The notes beneath the pieces were generated by a model. It was not told where the DNA came from. It saw nothing but the letters and a program-made list of their open reading frames with translations, and made no database searches. From NCBI GenBank assembly GCA_030704615.1, contig CM060731.1:62662756-62726755 (forward strand): a stretch of DNA of 64,000 nt. The letters run 5' to 3'. The stretch is from Takakia lepidozioides (taxonomy: Eukaryota > Streptophyta > Takakiopsida > Takakiales > Takakiaceae). The position numbers were made by a program, and so were the translations under genes. Positions within the stretch are counted from its first letter, which is position 1. Each line of letters opens with the position of its first letter. Below are positions 1 to 10,457 of this stretch, in pieces.

Positions 1-903
1 ATTAGATCCTTGAGCTGGGCCTTCAGTTCGACCAACTCTCTATGGCTCAACCGGTAGGGCGCCTTGACAGGCGGCTCTGATCCCGGCACCACCTCTATCT
101 TGTGGTCAACTCCTCTTCGCGGTGGCAAGCCGCTTGATAAATCCTCCAGCATCACATCCTTGTATTTCTCCAGGATCCCCTTGATCCAATCTGGGCTCAG
201 CTCCCTATCGACTTCTCCTTCCACTTGTCTCACGTAAAGCAAAAACTGGGGCTCGTGTGGCTCCTCCACGACCCACTCCTTTGTTGTCAGCAGGTTTATT
301 CGCCCTCCCACTCAGTTGGGCGTTTCCGACACCCGTAAAACTTCGCCATTATTCCCACACGATAGCGTGACTACTCTCTTGCGGCCATCTATGACCGCTC
401 CAGATTTGCTCAAAAAGGACATCCCAAAATGAGATCCACTCTATCGATCTCGCAAATGGTGAAGTTCTCACGTCCCGCAGCTGAAGAGGAACATCGAACA
501 TCACCCTCGTCGTCAGTTGTGGTTCTTATTTGGCAGAACGCACTTCAATAGAGGCCCCCGCATCACTTGTCGGGAGTCCCAACTTTCGTGCCGTTGCCGG
601 TGTCAAGAAGGAGTGCGACGCTCATGTGTCCACCAACAACGACACATTAGTTCCGGAAATCACCCCGTACACGAACATTAGCTGACTTCCTTTATGCAAA
701 ACTTCTGTTTCATAGTATAACTCACAACAGTAGTTGCCTACCTTGCTAGTCTTGGCGACCACCGCCTCCACCAAGCGGCTGATGGAGTCTTCGGACAGCT
801 CCGTGGTCGCCTTGGCCAAGTTCAACTTTTGGGGCTTCGCGCACCTCTTGGCCATGTGCCTGGGCTCCCCGCAATTAAAACACACCCCATCTGTCATGGA
901 CAT
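1..903 (-). mobile_element. Ty3 chromovirus fragment (CCHC, protease, start of RT), decayed
   Basis: On the minus strand this segment matches the same portion of the intact chromovirus at 22149-23050 almost base for base, so it is a broken copy of that family. It runs from the gag zinc knuckle (CFNCGEPRHMAKRC, about 850-893) through the protease start (SLLVDT, near 622) towards the reverse transcriptase; the part nearest position 1 corresponds to the region before the RT palm. Small indels and stops break the frame between 300 and 620. Homology ends at about 903, where unrelated sequence starts. The rest of pol lies left of the window or is lost. Family assignment is firm because the second copy is in this window. 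Confidence 0.88.
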
Positions 904-1470
904 AGCCCAAATGAACTTACCAGGAATAAATACCAGAAGTTATCAAGTTACCATGTTATCGGAAGTTATCATGATTTACCATTACTTACCAAGTTACCGG
1001 GAGTTTACCAAATTACCAAGAGTAACTTGGGAAACTGCTCAAGAAGCTTCCTTTGGAGGAAACTTCTCCATCAAGATACATCATTTGTTTAAGGAAGCTT
1101 CTCCATCAAGAAACCTCCATAGGGGAAGCTTCTTAGGGAACTTCTTAGTAGCCAGTATATATAGGAGGCGAGACTGGACACTCTTCAGTCTCGCCAACAC
1201 AAGTTCAAGCTACTCTTGTTCCCAGTCCCAGTACTCCAGTCCAGTTTCCAGTATCTGGTACTCCAGTCCAGTTTCCAGCATTCCAGTATTCGAGTCAAGT
1301 TCCAGTATCTTGTACTCTTGTCCATTGTTGTAAAGATCATCTTGATTCATGTTTATCCACCATGCACTCGACCACGTCGACCTTGACTTCTTGTCTAGTC
1401 TTGTACCTCTAGTCTGATCTCTTGTTTGTGTTCAGTCATGTTCTTGCCTTCGACAGTTTGGCGAGACTAA
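904..1470 (+). promoter_or_regulatory. Probable LTR / 5' leader of the next Ty3-like element
   Basis: There is no reading frame of note here. A TATA-like GTATATATAG lies near 1155-1164, followed by GC-richer sequence. Short repeats of an AGTTACC-type word lie upstream of it, and two copies of a GTACTCCAGTCCAGTTTCC word lie at about 1235-1285. A degenerate gag start follows at 1494. The position and promoter-like look suggest the element's LTR and leader. No second LTR is present and exact ends cannot be set, so this is inference. Confidence 0.4.
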
Positions 1471-1493
1471 AGTTTGTTCCTTAGTTAGTTAAG

Positions 1494-1868
1494 ATGGAAT
1501 GCACATTTGCGGAAATGGTTGTCACATTGCAGAGTCTTCAGCTCAAGATGCAAAAACTTCGTACCTCTACCGCCCAATTGCAAGCTGATTGATCTTTGGT
1601 TCTCTCGTAATCTGTTGAAGAGGAACCATTGCAGTAGGAGCTGTTGCAGTAGGGACTCATATGGTTGAAGATCCATTGTTCAACTCTTTTAATTCTGAAA
1701 TTTGTTGTTGCAAATTATGGAGAGCGTTGCCAAGATCTTGAGACTATCGAGCCTGCGCAGGAGCCGGCACCATTAACGGTAATCCAGCCCGCTGTACACG
1801 TCATCTTATGTAGGAGGATTGAGACCCTACGCCCCAGCAGCGTCCCCGACACCCGTAGTAGCGTTTCT
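1494..1868 (+). pseudogene. Retrotransposon gag, N-terminal coiled-coil part, with stops
   Basis: From ATG 1494 the frame reads as a heptad-rich start (MECTFAEMVVTLQSLQLKMQ) typical of a Ty3-type gag N-terminus. It is broken by TGA, TAA, TAG and TAG within about 50 codons. Each stop is one C-to-T change away from Arg or Gln, as expected of methylated, decaying repeats. A proline/glutamine-rich stretch (about 1740-1868) follows. It then meets the inverted block at about 1868. Non-functional. Confidence 0.55.
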
Positions 1869-2364
1869 CTTTACGTCTTTCGAACAAACGATTAACGCAT
1901 GCAATGACTTGGGTGATGAATTCACTCAGTGTGCTCACGTTTGGCATTGTCAGCAACAAATCTTTTACATCATCTGTTAGTCCACATCGAAACTGACTAA
2001 TGAGGCTCTTCTCATTCCAGTCGAGATCGCACGCAAGTTGGCGAATTTCAGCAGCATAAACGGAAGCATGATGTGCTCACTGTCGAAGATTTCGCATCTT
2101 TGTCTCTGCAACTCTCTCTCTATCATTCTCTCCAAATGTTGCAGTGAACTCGGACATGAATGCTTCAAAATTATATAGTAAATGCGAATTTTTTTCTAAT
2201 AGCAGTGCAAACCAAGATAGGGCAGTGCTTGATAGAAGGGTGCCCACGAATCCCACTTGAATACCTTCATCGGGGTAGCGTTGTGGATGTAGTCGTAGGA
2301 ACAGTCGTATTTGTTGAACAAAACTGCAAAATCTTGATCTCGTCCCATCAAATTTCTCGGGCAT
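1868..2364 (-). pseudogene. Central gag (capsid-like) domain, inverted relative to the rest of the element
   Basis: The minus strand from 2364 encodes a Ty3-type capsid segment beginning MPEKFDGTRSRFCSFVQQI and containing GTLLSSTALSWFALLLEK and FGENDRERVAETKMRNL, common to plant and animal Ty3/Sushi-like gags. Past 2077 it continues in broken frames (region around 1980-2070, then ACVNRLFERRKE near 1865-1895). The flanking gag parts on both sides are on the plus strand, so about 500 bp was flipped. Frameshifts and stops make it inactive. Confidence 0.7.
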
Positions 2365-2600
2365 GCGATCTGGACGGTCGATGACGCATCATGTCACTGC
2401 TACTACGGCACCAAACACAATGATCCATCAGACATCCGGTAGTGATCCTATGCAGATTGATGTTGTCCGATTCAAGCCATTGACGCCACAAGAAAAACAA
2501 GACGGCGCTCGAATGGATTATGCCTCTATTGCGGAGAAGAATATCACATAGCATTAAACTGCCCCAATAAGAGAAGATTCAAAGCTTGGGGCACAACTCA
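2365..2600 (+). pseudogene. Gag C-terminus with CCHC zinc knuckle
   Basis: Plus-strand gag continues after the inversion: DPMQIDVVRFKPLTPQEKQ (about 2440-2500), then a zinc knuckle CLYCGEEYHIALNC at 2521-2562 with the spacing CX2CX4HX4C. The knuckle is in a different frame from the preceding segment, so a frameshift lies near 2505-2520. The knuckle would bind the genomic RNA of the element. It leads directly to the protease region downstream. Confidence 0.72.
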
Positions 2601-2759
2601 AGTGTTCGATACGAGGAGGTCGGAAAACGAAGATGTCCAGTCATAGTAGGGACCATGCGGCTGGACACCACAAATTCCTTACCGAAAAAAAAATCTTTTT
2701 CTACCTCCAGACCCCGCACCTTGCTTCACAGTTCCGGTAAAAATCAGAGCGCAAAATCG

Positions 2760-3480
2760 AGATATCTCTGTAGAAGCACTTTTGGACTCAGGGGCTTCAT
2801 CTTGTTTTATGGACAATTTTTTTGCGAAGCAACACAATTTAACGCTCGTAAAGAAGAAACTCTCGGCCCCCGTTGAAGTCATCGATGGACGACTGTTAGC
2901 ATCAGGAAATGTGGACCATGAAACTCGACCACTTGAAGTACTGAAGCTTAAAGATCAAGCATCACATATTGTTTTCAACGCCATCCAGTCTCCAACGAAT
3001 CCTGTGATCCTTTGACTTCCCTGGTTCGTACTTCACAATCCTGACATCGATTGGCGATCGCAAAAAATTTCTGCAAGACAAAAATGTAGAAATATCAAAA
3101 GTATTCAACCCCTGTTCCTTGGAGCTAGAGTTTTCATGAGAGCTACCAAAAAGGAGGCAACATTTGCACTTTATGCGACTCCGATCAAGACCACAACAGA
3201 CAAAGGTACTTCAACATTACCCGCTCAATATCAAGATTTCAAAGATGTCTTCGAGAAGAAAAATGCAGATATATTGCCAAAACATCGACCTTATGACTAT
3301 GCAATTGAGTTACAAGAAAGAGCCCAACCACCATTCGGCCCAATCTATAACTTATCCCAGACGGAGTTGGCTACATTACGTGAATACATTGATGAAAATT
3401 TGTCGAAGCACTTCATCCGACATTCAAAATCACATGCGGGGGCGCCTACCTTGTTTGTGAAAAAGAAGAACGGATCATTA
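2760..3480 (+). pseudogene. Ty3-like protease and start of reverse transcriptase
   Basis: At about 2764 the frame reads ISVEALLDSGASSCFMDNFF, an aspartic protease with the D-S-G triad. The frame is stopped by TGA at 3013-3015 just where the family has a Gly-Leu-Pro-Trp motif, and the following LPWFVLHNPDIDW still reads in the same frame. From 3136 an RT N-terminal connection follows (YQDFKDVFEKKNADILPKHRPYDYAIEL, PIYNLSQTELATLREYI, GAPTLFVKKKNGSLRI). Homology stops at about 3483, before the RT catalytic core, at the edge of the hAT-type insertion. Inactive remnant. Confidence 0.8.
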
Positions 3481-3511
3481 CGCATCCCGGTTATCAGCGT
3501 CACGTCCGTCT

Positions 3512-3545
3512 GTCAGCGTCAGGTCACGTCAGACCTGACGCTGAC
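3512..3545. repeat. Perfect 13-bp inverted repeat (hairpin) at the left edge of the hAT-like block
   Basis: Arms GTCAGCGTCAGGT (3512-3524) and ACCTGACGCTGAC (3533-3545) are exact complements around an 8-nt loop. The same GTCA/CGTCA words recur at 3496-3510 and 3558-3565. It could be a subterminal transposase-binding site; this is inference from position. Confidence 0.7.
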
Positions 3546-3659
3546 GGGACCTCCATCACGTCAGGTTCGGGGAATATTTTGATAAAAATAGTACCAGGTA
3601 AAATACTACCACTTAAGCAGCCACGTCGCCGACACGGTGGCAATGGCAAATACATTTTG

Positions 3660-4870
3660 AAAATTAACAAAATAAACACGACCGCCAATTCGCTTTGTTT
3701 TTTGAAATTAAAAAAGAAATAGCGACCATCGTATTGGCGGTCGCTTCAATTTTTATTTATTTTTAAAGCAAGATTAGCGGTCGCCTTATTTTTCGAAATA
3801 GAAAAAGAAATAGCGACCGCCACATTGGCGGTCGCTTCAAATGTTTTTTTTTTTAAAGCAAGATTGGCGGTCGCACTGGCAGTCGCCTTAATTTTTGAAT
3901 TAAAAAAACAAATAGCAACCGCTATGTTGGCGGTCGCTTCAATTTATTTTAAGAAAAAACAAGATTGGCAGTCGTATTGGCGGTCGCCTAATTTAAAAAA
4001 GAGAACAAGCGACTGCCGTATTGGCGGTCGCACGGTGGCAAATACATTTTTGAAAATTAAAAAAAATGAACGCTTTGTTTTTCAAAATTAAAAAAGAAAT
4101 AGCGACCGCCGTATTGGCGGTCGCTCCAATTTTTATTTTCTTAAAAGCAAGATTGGCGGTCGCACTGGCGGTCGCCTTATTTTTTGAAATAGAAAAAAGA
4201 AATAGCGACCGCCATATTGGCGGTCGCTTCAAATGTTTTTTTTTTAAAAGCAAGATTGGCAGTCGCACTGGCAGTCGCCTTATTTTTCGAATTAAAAAAA
4301 CAAATAGCGACTGCTATGCTGGCGGTCGCTTCAATTTATTGTTTTATAAAAACAAGATTGGCGGTCGCCTAATTTTAAAAAGAAAACAAGCGACTGCCGT
4401 ATTGGCGGTCGCACGATGGCAAATACATTTTTGAAAATTAACAAAATGAACGCGACCGCCAATTATGGCGGTCGCTTTGTTTTTTCAAAATTAAAAAAGA
4501 AATAGCGACCGCCGTATTGGCGGTCGCTTCACTTGTTTTTTTTTAAAAGCAAGATTGGTGGTCGCACTGGCGGTCGCTTTATTTTTTGAAATAGAAAAAG
4601 AAATAGCGACCGCCATATTGGCGGTCGCTTCAAATTTGTTTTTAGATTGGCGGTCGCACTGGCGGTCGCTTTATTTTTTGAATTAAAAAAAAAATAGCAA
4701 CCGCTATCTTGGCGGTCGCTTAAATTTAAAAATATACAAAATAGAAGTGACCACAATAATGCACAAAATGAAAGGAAATAAAAGCAACCTCAGTAGTGGC
4801 GGTCGCTTGTTTTTCATAAAAAATAAAAATACGGACCGTAGTATTAGTGGTCGCTTAATTTCAAAATTAC
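3660..4870. repeat. Left array of GCGACCGCC/GGCGGTCGC hairpins
   Basis: About 20 short inverted repeats with arms GCGACCGCC and GGCGGTCGC (some decayed to AGCGACTGCC, TGGCAGTCGC) and 3-7-nt loops, separated by A/T-rich spacers of about 30-40 bp. A higher-order period is visible: the word GGCAAATACATTTT recurs at about 3645, 4037 and 4418, giving units of 392 and 381 bp. The array ends upstream of the hAT promoter. No coding signal; the open frames here are repeat artefacts. Confidence 0.93.
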
Positions 4871-4964
4871 AACAAATATGGTTGTACAGCCTTTTTTGGG
4901 TGGGCGCTATTGGTTCGTCATTCATTCATTTCACTTTCATTTCATTTTCATCCCTCTTGGATCA

Positions 4965-4972
4965 TATATAAG
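4965..4972 (+). promoter_or_regulatory. TATA box of the hAT transposase gene
   Basis: CATATATAAG is followed by a GGGAGGAGGATCACC leader, 350 bp upstream of the likely ATG. A very similar arrangement (CATATAAG, then CCCTCAGTCATTCTCC and CTCACTTCC) occurs on the other side of the gene at 8084. A plausible 5'-UTR intron runs from the GTATGC near 5073 to the AG near 5263. Confidence 0.55.
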
Positions 4973-5316
4973 GGAGGAGGATCACCAAGCTCCTCACTTC
5001 TTTTGGCGCAAACACTTGAGATTGTTTTGGATATTCTCTTCTATTGAACGAGAGTGTAGCCCAAGAGGAAGGTATGCACCTTTTGCCGTTGTGGATGCCA
5101 CCAAAGCCACTTCAGCAGATTGTGTATAAGCTCAATACTACAACCCACATCGACCCACTTGGATTGCTGACAGGTGTAGAAGTGTTGGGCTATCGCATTG
5201 CACTCTACATTCACAACACGTTCATTTATAGGTGACTGTTTTTTGTTGCTTGTATCGCTAGGTCCCAGGGGAGTGAATATTAGGTGAAGATAAAGGAGGA
5301 ATAAAGCCCTTGGTAT

Positions 5317-7971
5317 ATGGCAATCCCGAACACTGTCAGTGTCACTGGTAGTGTTGAGTGCAACCTATGTAGATTAAAGCTTTCTTATCGTAAGGATCAG
5401 TTGCTTGCTCACCTCGGTTATAAAGATGAGAAGAGCGTTGGGGTGGGTTTATGCCCCAAAGCATCTATGCGGGTAAAAAACCACTTTGCCCAATGTGGAG
5501 GCAATATTACAATGTCTTTGGATCTGGACATGATCTCTGAGCAGAACACTTCATCTTTCCGTCAAGATGCCCCGATTAATACCTAGGGCGACTCTTGTGA
5601 GGCTTTGGGTGTCCTTGGACAAGTGGGTTGTGCCGGAGCAACACCTGCTCCAACACCTCTTTGTACCCCTACACTTCAACGGAGTGGAGGATTACGGCAG
5701 CAATCCATGCAAGAAGGTCTTAACTTGTCTTCGAAAAGACAGTTGGATAAAAAATGGGCGCAGTTTTTCTTCGAGGCCAACATACCATTTAATGTTGCAA
5801 GGCTTCCGGCATTTGTTTCTGCTGTTAGAGCAACCTCGGAGTCCAGATCCACGTACATGCCTCCGACTTATCACAATCTCCGCACATGATTGCTAGAAGA
5901 CGCCATGACCGAGCTTACCCAAAAGATCAACGATAGGACAGGCGAGTGCATCAGAAAATATGGAAGCACTATATGTGCCGATGGTTGGAGTTCTGTCACA
6001 AACAGATCGTTGTTCAATGTCATGCTCGTATGTCCAGCTAGGGAACAATTCTTGGGATCGGTCGACACTAGCGGCGAGAAGAAAGATGGACGTTATCAAT
6101 GTCAATTATTGACGGACTTCATCGAACAGGTCGGAAATGATAGAATCGTGCAAATATGCACAGACAATGCCGCTAACATGAGAAACACTGCAGATATGTT
6201 GTTGGCACCTTATCCCCATATGTACTATCAAGGTTGTGCTGCTCATATCATTGACCTCCTTTTGGAAGATTGGGGAAAAGAACAGTGGGTGAAACAACTT
6301 GTCAAGCGAGCGAAGACTGTTGTGTCGTTCATCCGCACACACCACATCTCTTTGGCAATATATAGGAGACACGAACCCAAATACAGCCTTCGCAATCCAG
6401 GCGAAACTCGTTTTGCCACTAACTTCTTGATGATGGATCGGTTGGTGACGGTGAAGAGCAGTTTGGAGCACACCATCATCGATCCTCAATGGAATGCGTA
6501 CACACGGATATTGCGGGATTCCAGAAAAGTCAAGTCATTGGGCAAAAGTCGAAAAGTTCGAAATAACATTCGCAGTGATGATTTCTGGAAGAAATGTGAA
6601 AACTTTGTTTATATGGTTGAGCCGGTGTTAAACGTCTTACAGGAGTTTGATAGAAAGCAACCAGTAATGGGGAAGACATGGTTACTAATGCAAAATCTTG
6701 AGAAGCACGTCCAATCCTTGAGGCATCCTCCCTTCTCTTTGGAACCTGAACTTGCGGACAGTGCTGATGATGCATTTTACGACCGTCGTTTGATGGTTCG
6801 AACGGACTTGCATTATGCGGGGGTTTTGCTCAATCCATTCTTGCTCGACAATACCATGCTCCGAAACGACGCTAATGCCAAGGCCGGCCTCGTGCGAGTG
6901 TTCATGTGACTAGCTCCGCCGAACCATGCAGAGAGAGCTATATCCGAGTACCAATGCTTCTCAGATCGCCGCGACCCTTTTGAGGATATGTCGGATCCGA
7001 AAGAGCTCAATATGCTGCCACATGAATGGTGGGATCTGATTGGAGCTGGAGCAAGAACATTGGCTCCCATTGCAAAGCGTATTCTTGCTCAAGTGTGCTC
7101 TGCCTCATCTTGCGAACGCAATTGGAGCAGTTACTCATTTGTTCACAACAAGATTCGCAACAGATTGAATCCCGCGAGGGCTGACAAATTGGTGTATGTG
7201 TATACCAATTGCCGACTGCTACGTGAGAGGGCAGCGGATGATGCTGCAGCATGGTATGAGAGGAATTTGCATTCCGAAGACTCTGCTTCTGAGGCTGATT
7301 CGATGAGTGACGATACTGAGCCTCAGAGAGAATAATCTTAGATGGAATCATCTGCCTTCGATAGTGAAGATGGATCCGATGATGCTCCCGAAAATACGTA
7401 TGACCCGTTTACATTCACAGAGGAGGATGTTTATATCCAGCCGATCTTTGATGACCTTCTTGAAGAAGTGCGTATCGCAGATGAAGGTGAAGCTGTAGTT
7501 GTATCATCCCCAGAACATGGTCGTCAAAATGAAATTGGGGTCGACCCTCGCCCCCCACTACACGCTGAAGCCACCGGTACTGCCCCAATGGAGCTTATGG
7601 GTGATGTACTGCCAGGACCGATCGACGTACGCAACCATGTTCATACAAATGATGGTGTCGAACCCATTGTACAGTCGACGGGACGGGATCATGCCTCACC
7701 GATACGACCAGCTCCACCACAATGTCAAAACCGATCCAGCTCCCTATCAACACAGCGAGCATTAAGGAGCAACATGTTGATCTGTTTTCCACACGCATGC
7801 ATCATTATGCTGCATTGGACCAAGCGGAAGTTGAAGCCTTGGATGATGACAACCTGCCACTACAATTCTACCTTAACCGACGTGTTGCGCAGCAGACCCG
7901 TGGTTCCTCACATGCCGGACCATCTAATGCCAGTTCATCTCAGGCAGTCCCCCTCCGGTACCTTGGAATGA
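5317..7971 (+). pseudogene. hAT-family transposase (BED-like finger, DUF659, hAT dimerisation), broken by stops
   Basis: One reading frame spans 5317-7335 and is interrupted only by in-frame stops: TAG 5584-5586, TGA 5887-5889 and TGA 6907-6909. Order of parts: BED-like zinc finger (CNLC ... HFAQC, residues about 12-60); DUF659 catalytic core with CADGWSS, then CTDNAANM and CAAHIIDLLLEDWGK (about 6180-6280); an RFATNFLMMDRL block (about 6410); C-terminal hAT dimerisation motif SASSCERNWSSYSFVHNKIRNRL (two halves, about 7100-7170). Stops TAA 7333 and TAG 7339 precede an acidic tail (7342-7720), which then shifts frame and reads on to about 7970. The enzyme would cut and paste the element; as it stands it cannot be full length. 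Stops are of the CGA-to-TGA kind, or could be assembly errors. Confidence 0.88.
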
Positions 7972-8083
7972 CCGCCATTTGTGGCGATCGTTTTTTTTTG
8001 TTTTTAAATGGGCGACCGCCATGGTGGCGGTCGCTTCTACGAGGTCTGCCCTGCGCGTGGAGCGAGGAATGAGGGGGGGGGGG

Positions 8084-8091
8084 CATATAAG
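8084..8091 (+). promoter_or_regulatory. Second TATA-like motif, right of the hAT gene
   Basis: CATATAAG after a run of about 12 G residues, followed by a CTCACTTCC leader resembling the one after the 4965 TATA box. It points into the right hairpin array, so it may drive transcription of the array or be a duplicated promoter end. Seen as a motif only. Confidence 0.35.
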
Positions 8092-8149
8092 CCCTCAGTC
8101 ATTCTCCCCTCACTTCCATTACTAGCAGTTTTTGTTTTTACAAAATGCA

Positions 8150-9420
8150 GCGACCGCCATTTCTGGCAGTCGCTGTGATGTTTATTTTTTAAGATGCAGC
8201 GACCGCCATTACTGGCGGTCGCTTTTATTTTTTTATTTTTGGAAATGGGGCGACCGCCATTACTAGCAGTCGCTTTTATTTTAATTATTTTGTAAATGAA
8301 GCGACCGCCTATGTTGATGGTCGTTTTTTTTTTTTTAAGTTTTGGAAAATGAAGCGACCGCTTATTTATTTTAAATGTTTTGAAAATGAAGCGACCGCCT
8401 ATGCTGGCGGTCGCTTATTTATTTTAAATGTTTTGAAAATGAAGCGACAGCTTATGCTGGCGGTCGCTTATTTTTTTTAAAGTTTTTGAAAAAAATGAAG
8501 CGACCGCCTATGTTGGCGGTCGCTTATTTTTTTTAAAGTTTTTGAAAATGAAGCGACCGCCGAAGTTGTCGGTCGCTTATTTATTTTAAATGTTTTGAAA
8601 ATGAAGCGACCGCCTATGTTGGCAGTCGCTTATTTATTTTAAATGTTTTGAAAATGAAGCGACCGCCTATGTTGGCGGTCGCTTATTTTTTTTAATTTTT
8701 TTAAAAATGAAGCGACCGCCTATGTTGGCGGTCGCTTATTTATTTTAAATGTTTTGAAAATGAAGCGACCGCCTATGCTGGCGGTCGCTTATTTTTTTAA
8801 TTTTTTTTTTAATGAAGCGACCGCCTATGTTGGCGGTCGCTTATTTATTTTAAATGTTTTGAAAATGAAGCGACCGCTTATGCTGGCGGTCGCTTGTTTT
8901 TTTTAAAGTTTTTGAAAATGAAGCGACCGCCTATGTTGGCGGTCGCTTATTTTTATTTTTTTATTTTTTAATGAAGCGACCGCCTATGTTGGCGGTCTCT
9001 TATTTATTTTAAATGTTTTGAAAATGAAGCGACCGCTTCTGCTGGCGGTCGCTTATTTTTTTAAATTTTTTTTTAATGAAACGACCGCCTATGTTGGCGC
9101 TCGCTAATAAAAAAAGTAAACGACCGCCAACATAGGCGGTCGCTTCATTTAAAAAAAATTGAAATAAATAAGCGACCGCCAGCATTGGCGGTCGATTCAT
9201 TTTCAAAACATTTAGAATAAATAAGCGACCGCCAACATAGGCGGTCGCTTCATTTAATTTTTTTTTTAAAAAAAATGACCGCCAGCATAGGCGGTCGCTT
9301 CATTTTCAAAAACTTTTTAAAAAAAAAACGACCGCCAACATAGGCGGTCGCTTCATTTAAAAAAAATTAAAAAAAATAAGCGACCGCCAGCATAGGCGGT
9401 CGCTTCATTTTCAAAACATT
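8150..9420. repeat. Right array of about 25 GCGACCGCC/GGCGGTCGC hairpins with an inversion centre near 9105
   Basis: Hairpins recur about every 52-53 bp: core GAAGCGACCGCC, loop TATGTT or TATGCT, then GGCGGTCGCTTA, with spacers built of TATTTATTTTAAATG and TTTTGAAAATGAA. From about 9110 the whole pattern is reverse-complemented (loops AACATA/AGCATA, spacers CATTTTCAAAACATTT). The array is therefore a hairpin of hairpins centred near 9105. Copies are very alike, implying recent amplification or homogenisation. No coding content. Confidence 0.95.
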
Positions 9421-9422
9421 TT

Positions 9423-10457
9423 ACTTCAGTATCACAACCATCACAGCCAGCTGATCGGCTTGTCACAAGGTTACAAGTTGTCCATGCAGCTCAACCAGAA
9501 ATAATTGATTTGGAAAAAGAAGGGTTAGATATTCCAACTACAGAACAGATAGTGGCAGAAATTGAGAAGGGGGACCTTCTCTATGAATATTCTGGTCTGG
9601 TCAAGGAGACAGAGATTCCAAAGGTGTAACAATTGCCCAAGGGAAATCCTGAGGTGCATATAATACACACACTTGTGTCGGAGGTACCACAGGTAGAAGG
9701 TCATGACACTGCAGCACCGGTGATAGATGAAGTGGTTCGGGAAGAAAATCTGGTGGGACAATGGCATGAGTGGTTCGTGAGACATCACACTGCTGAGGAT
9801 CAGGGGGAACAGCAGCAACCTCACCATGATGACCCTCAACAGGCAATGCTGATGAGTTCCATAGGCAGGACACTTAATTTGTTGGGGACTTATGTCAAAT
9901 CCCATGTTCCAACTACCCAATTGACAGCCTTGAGAGAGGAACTCAGGAAGGAGTTTGAGGCTCGACTAGCCACTGAGTGTGCAAACAAGGTCGATGAGGA
10001 GGTCACTCTCAAGATGCAGCAGGACTTGGAAAATACAGAAGCGGCTTTGCAATTGGCCAAGGAACAATTGATTGAGGCAGACCTCGCGCAAGACCAGTTG
10101 CACGAAGCACATAAGCAACAGCTATACCAAATGCAGGTACAGCATGAAAGCAAGTTGCAAGAAGTGAATGCACTATATACGGAGTTGCAGACAGTGCATG
10201 ACAGGATGGCGATACAATGTGCTACATTCACAACTATGCTTAACCAATCTACAAAAGAAATAAACAGTCAAGCGGAAAAAAATATGAAGGCAGAAGCAGA
10301 GAATGTTGAGCAAATGAAACTCATTGTCGACATGAAGAATACAATCTGTCGCAACAAGGATACTTTCAAGCAATACAGGCAGATTGAAGCTGATCAAGAG
10401 AAGCACATCCTGGAGTTGCAACAAACGATCATGGCCAAAGGAAATCACGGTCAATAA
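9423..10457 (+). CDS. Retroelement-associated coiled-coil protein (5' part lost)
   Basis: The frame is open from the first base after the hairpin array, has a TAA at 9627-9629, and then ATG-less reading to 10457 (an ATG could be 9903 or another internal codon). The part from about 9900 on is a long heptad-rich coiled coil (TALREELRKEFEARL, QQDLENTEAALQLAKEQLIE, HKQQLYQMQVQHE). It lies upstream of a polypurine tract and 3' LTR, so it belongs to the internal region of that LTR element. Its start was removed by the hAT-like block. No known domain recognised; function unknown. Confidence 0.55.

Larger units (their letters stand above)
3485..9421 (+). mobile_element. hAT-like DNA transposon bracketed by hairpin arrays
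   Basis: This block sits between two unrelated interrupted coding regions: Ty3 RT ending at about 3483 and a retroelement frame open from 9423. It contains left array, promoter, broken hAT transposase, acidic tail and right array, in that order. Both arrays use the same hairpin core, which ties them to one element. I could not find convincing terminal inverted repeats or an 8-bp duplication at the edges, so the exact ends are uncertain. The two flanks are not halves of one gene, so either older deletions occurred or the ends lie slightly elsewhere. Confidence 0.6.

Noticed and set aside
8150-9420. Regularly spaced palindromic repeats resembling a CRISPR array
   Set aside because: Spacers are not unique; they are the same A/T-rich words. 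The host is a eukaryote and no cas-like genes are near.
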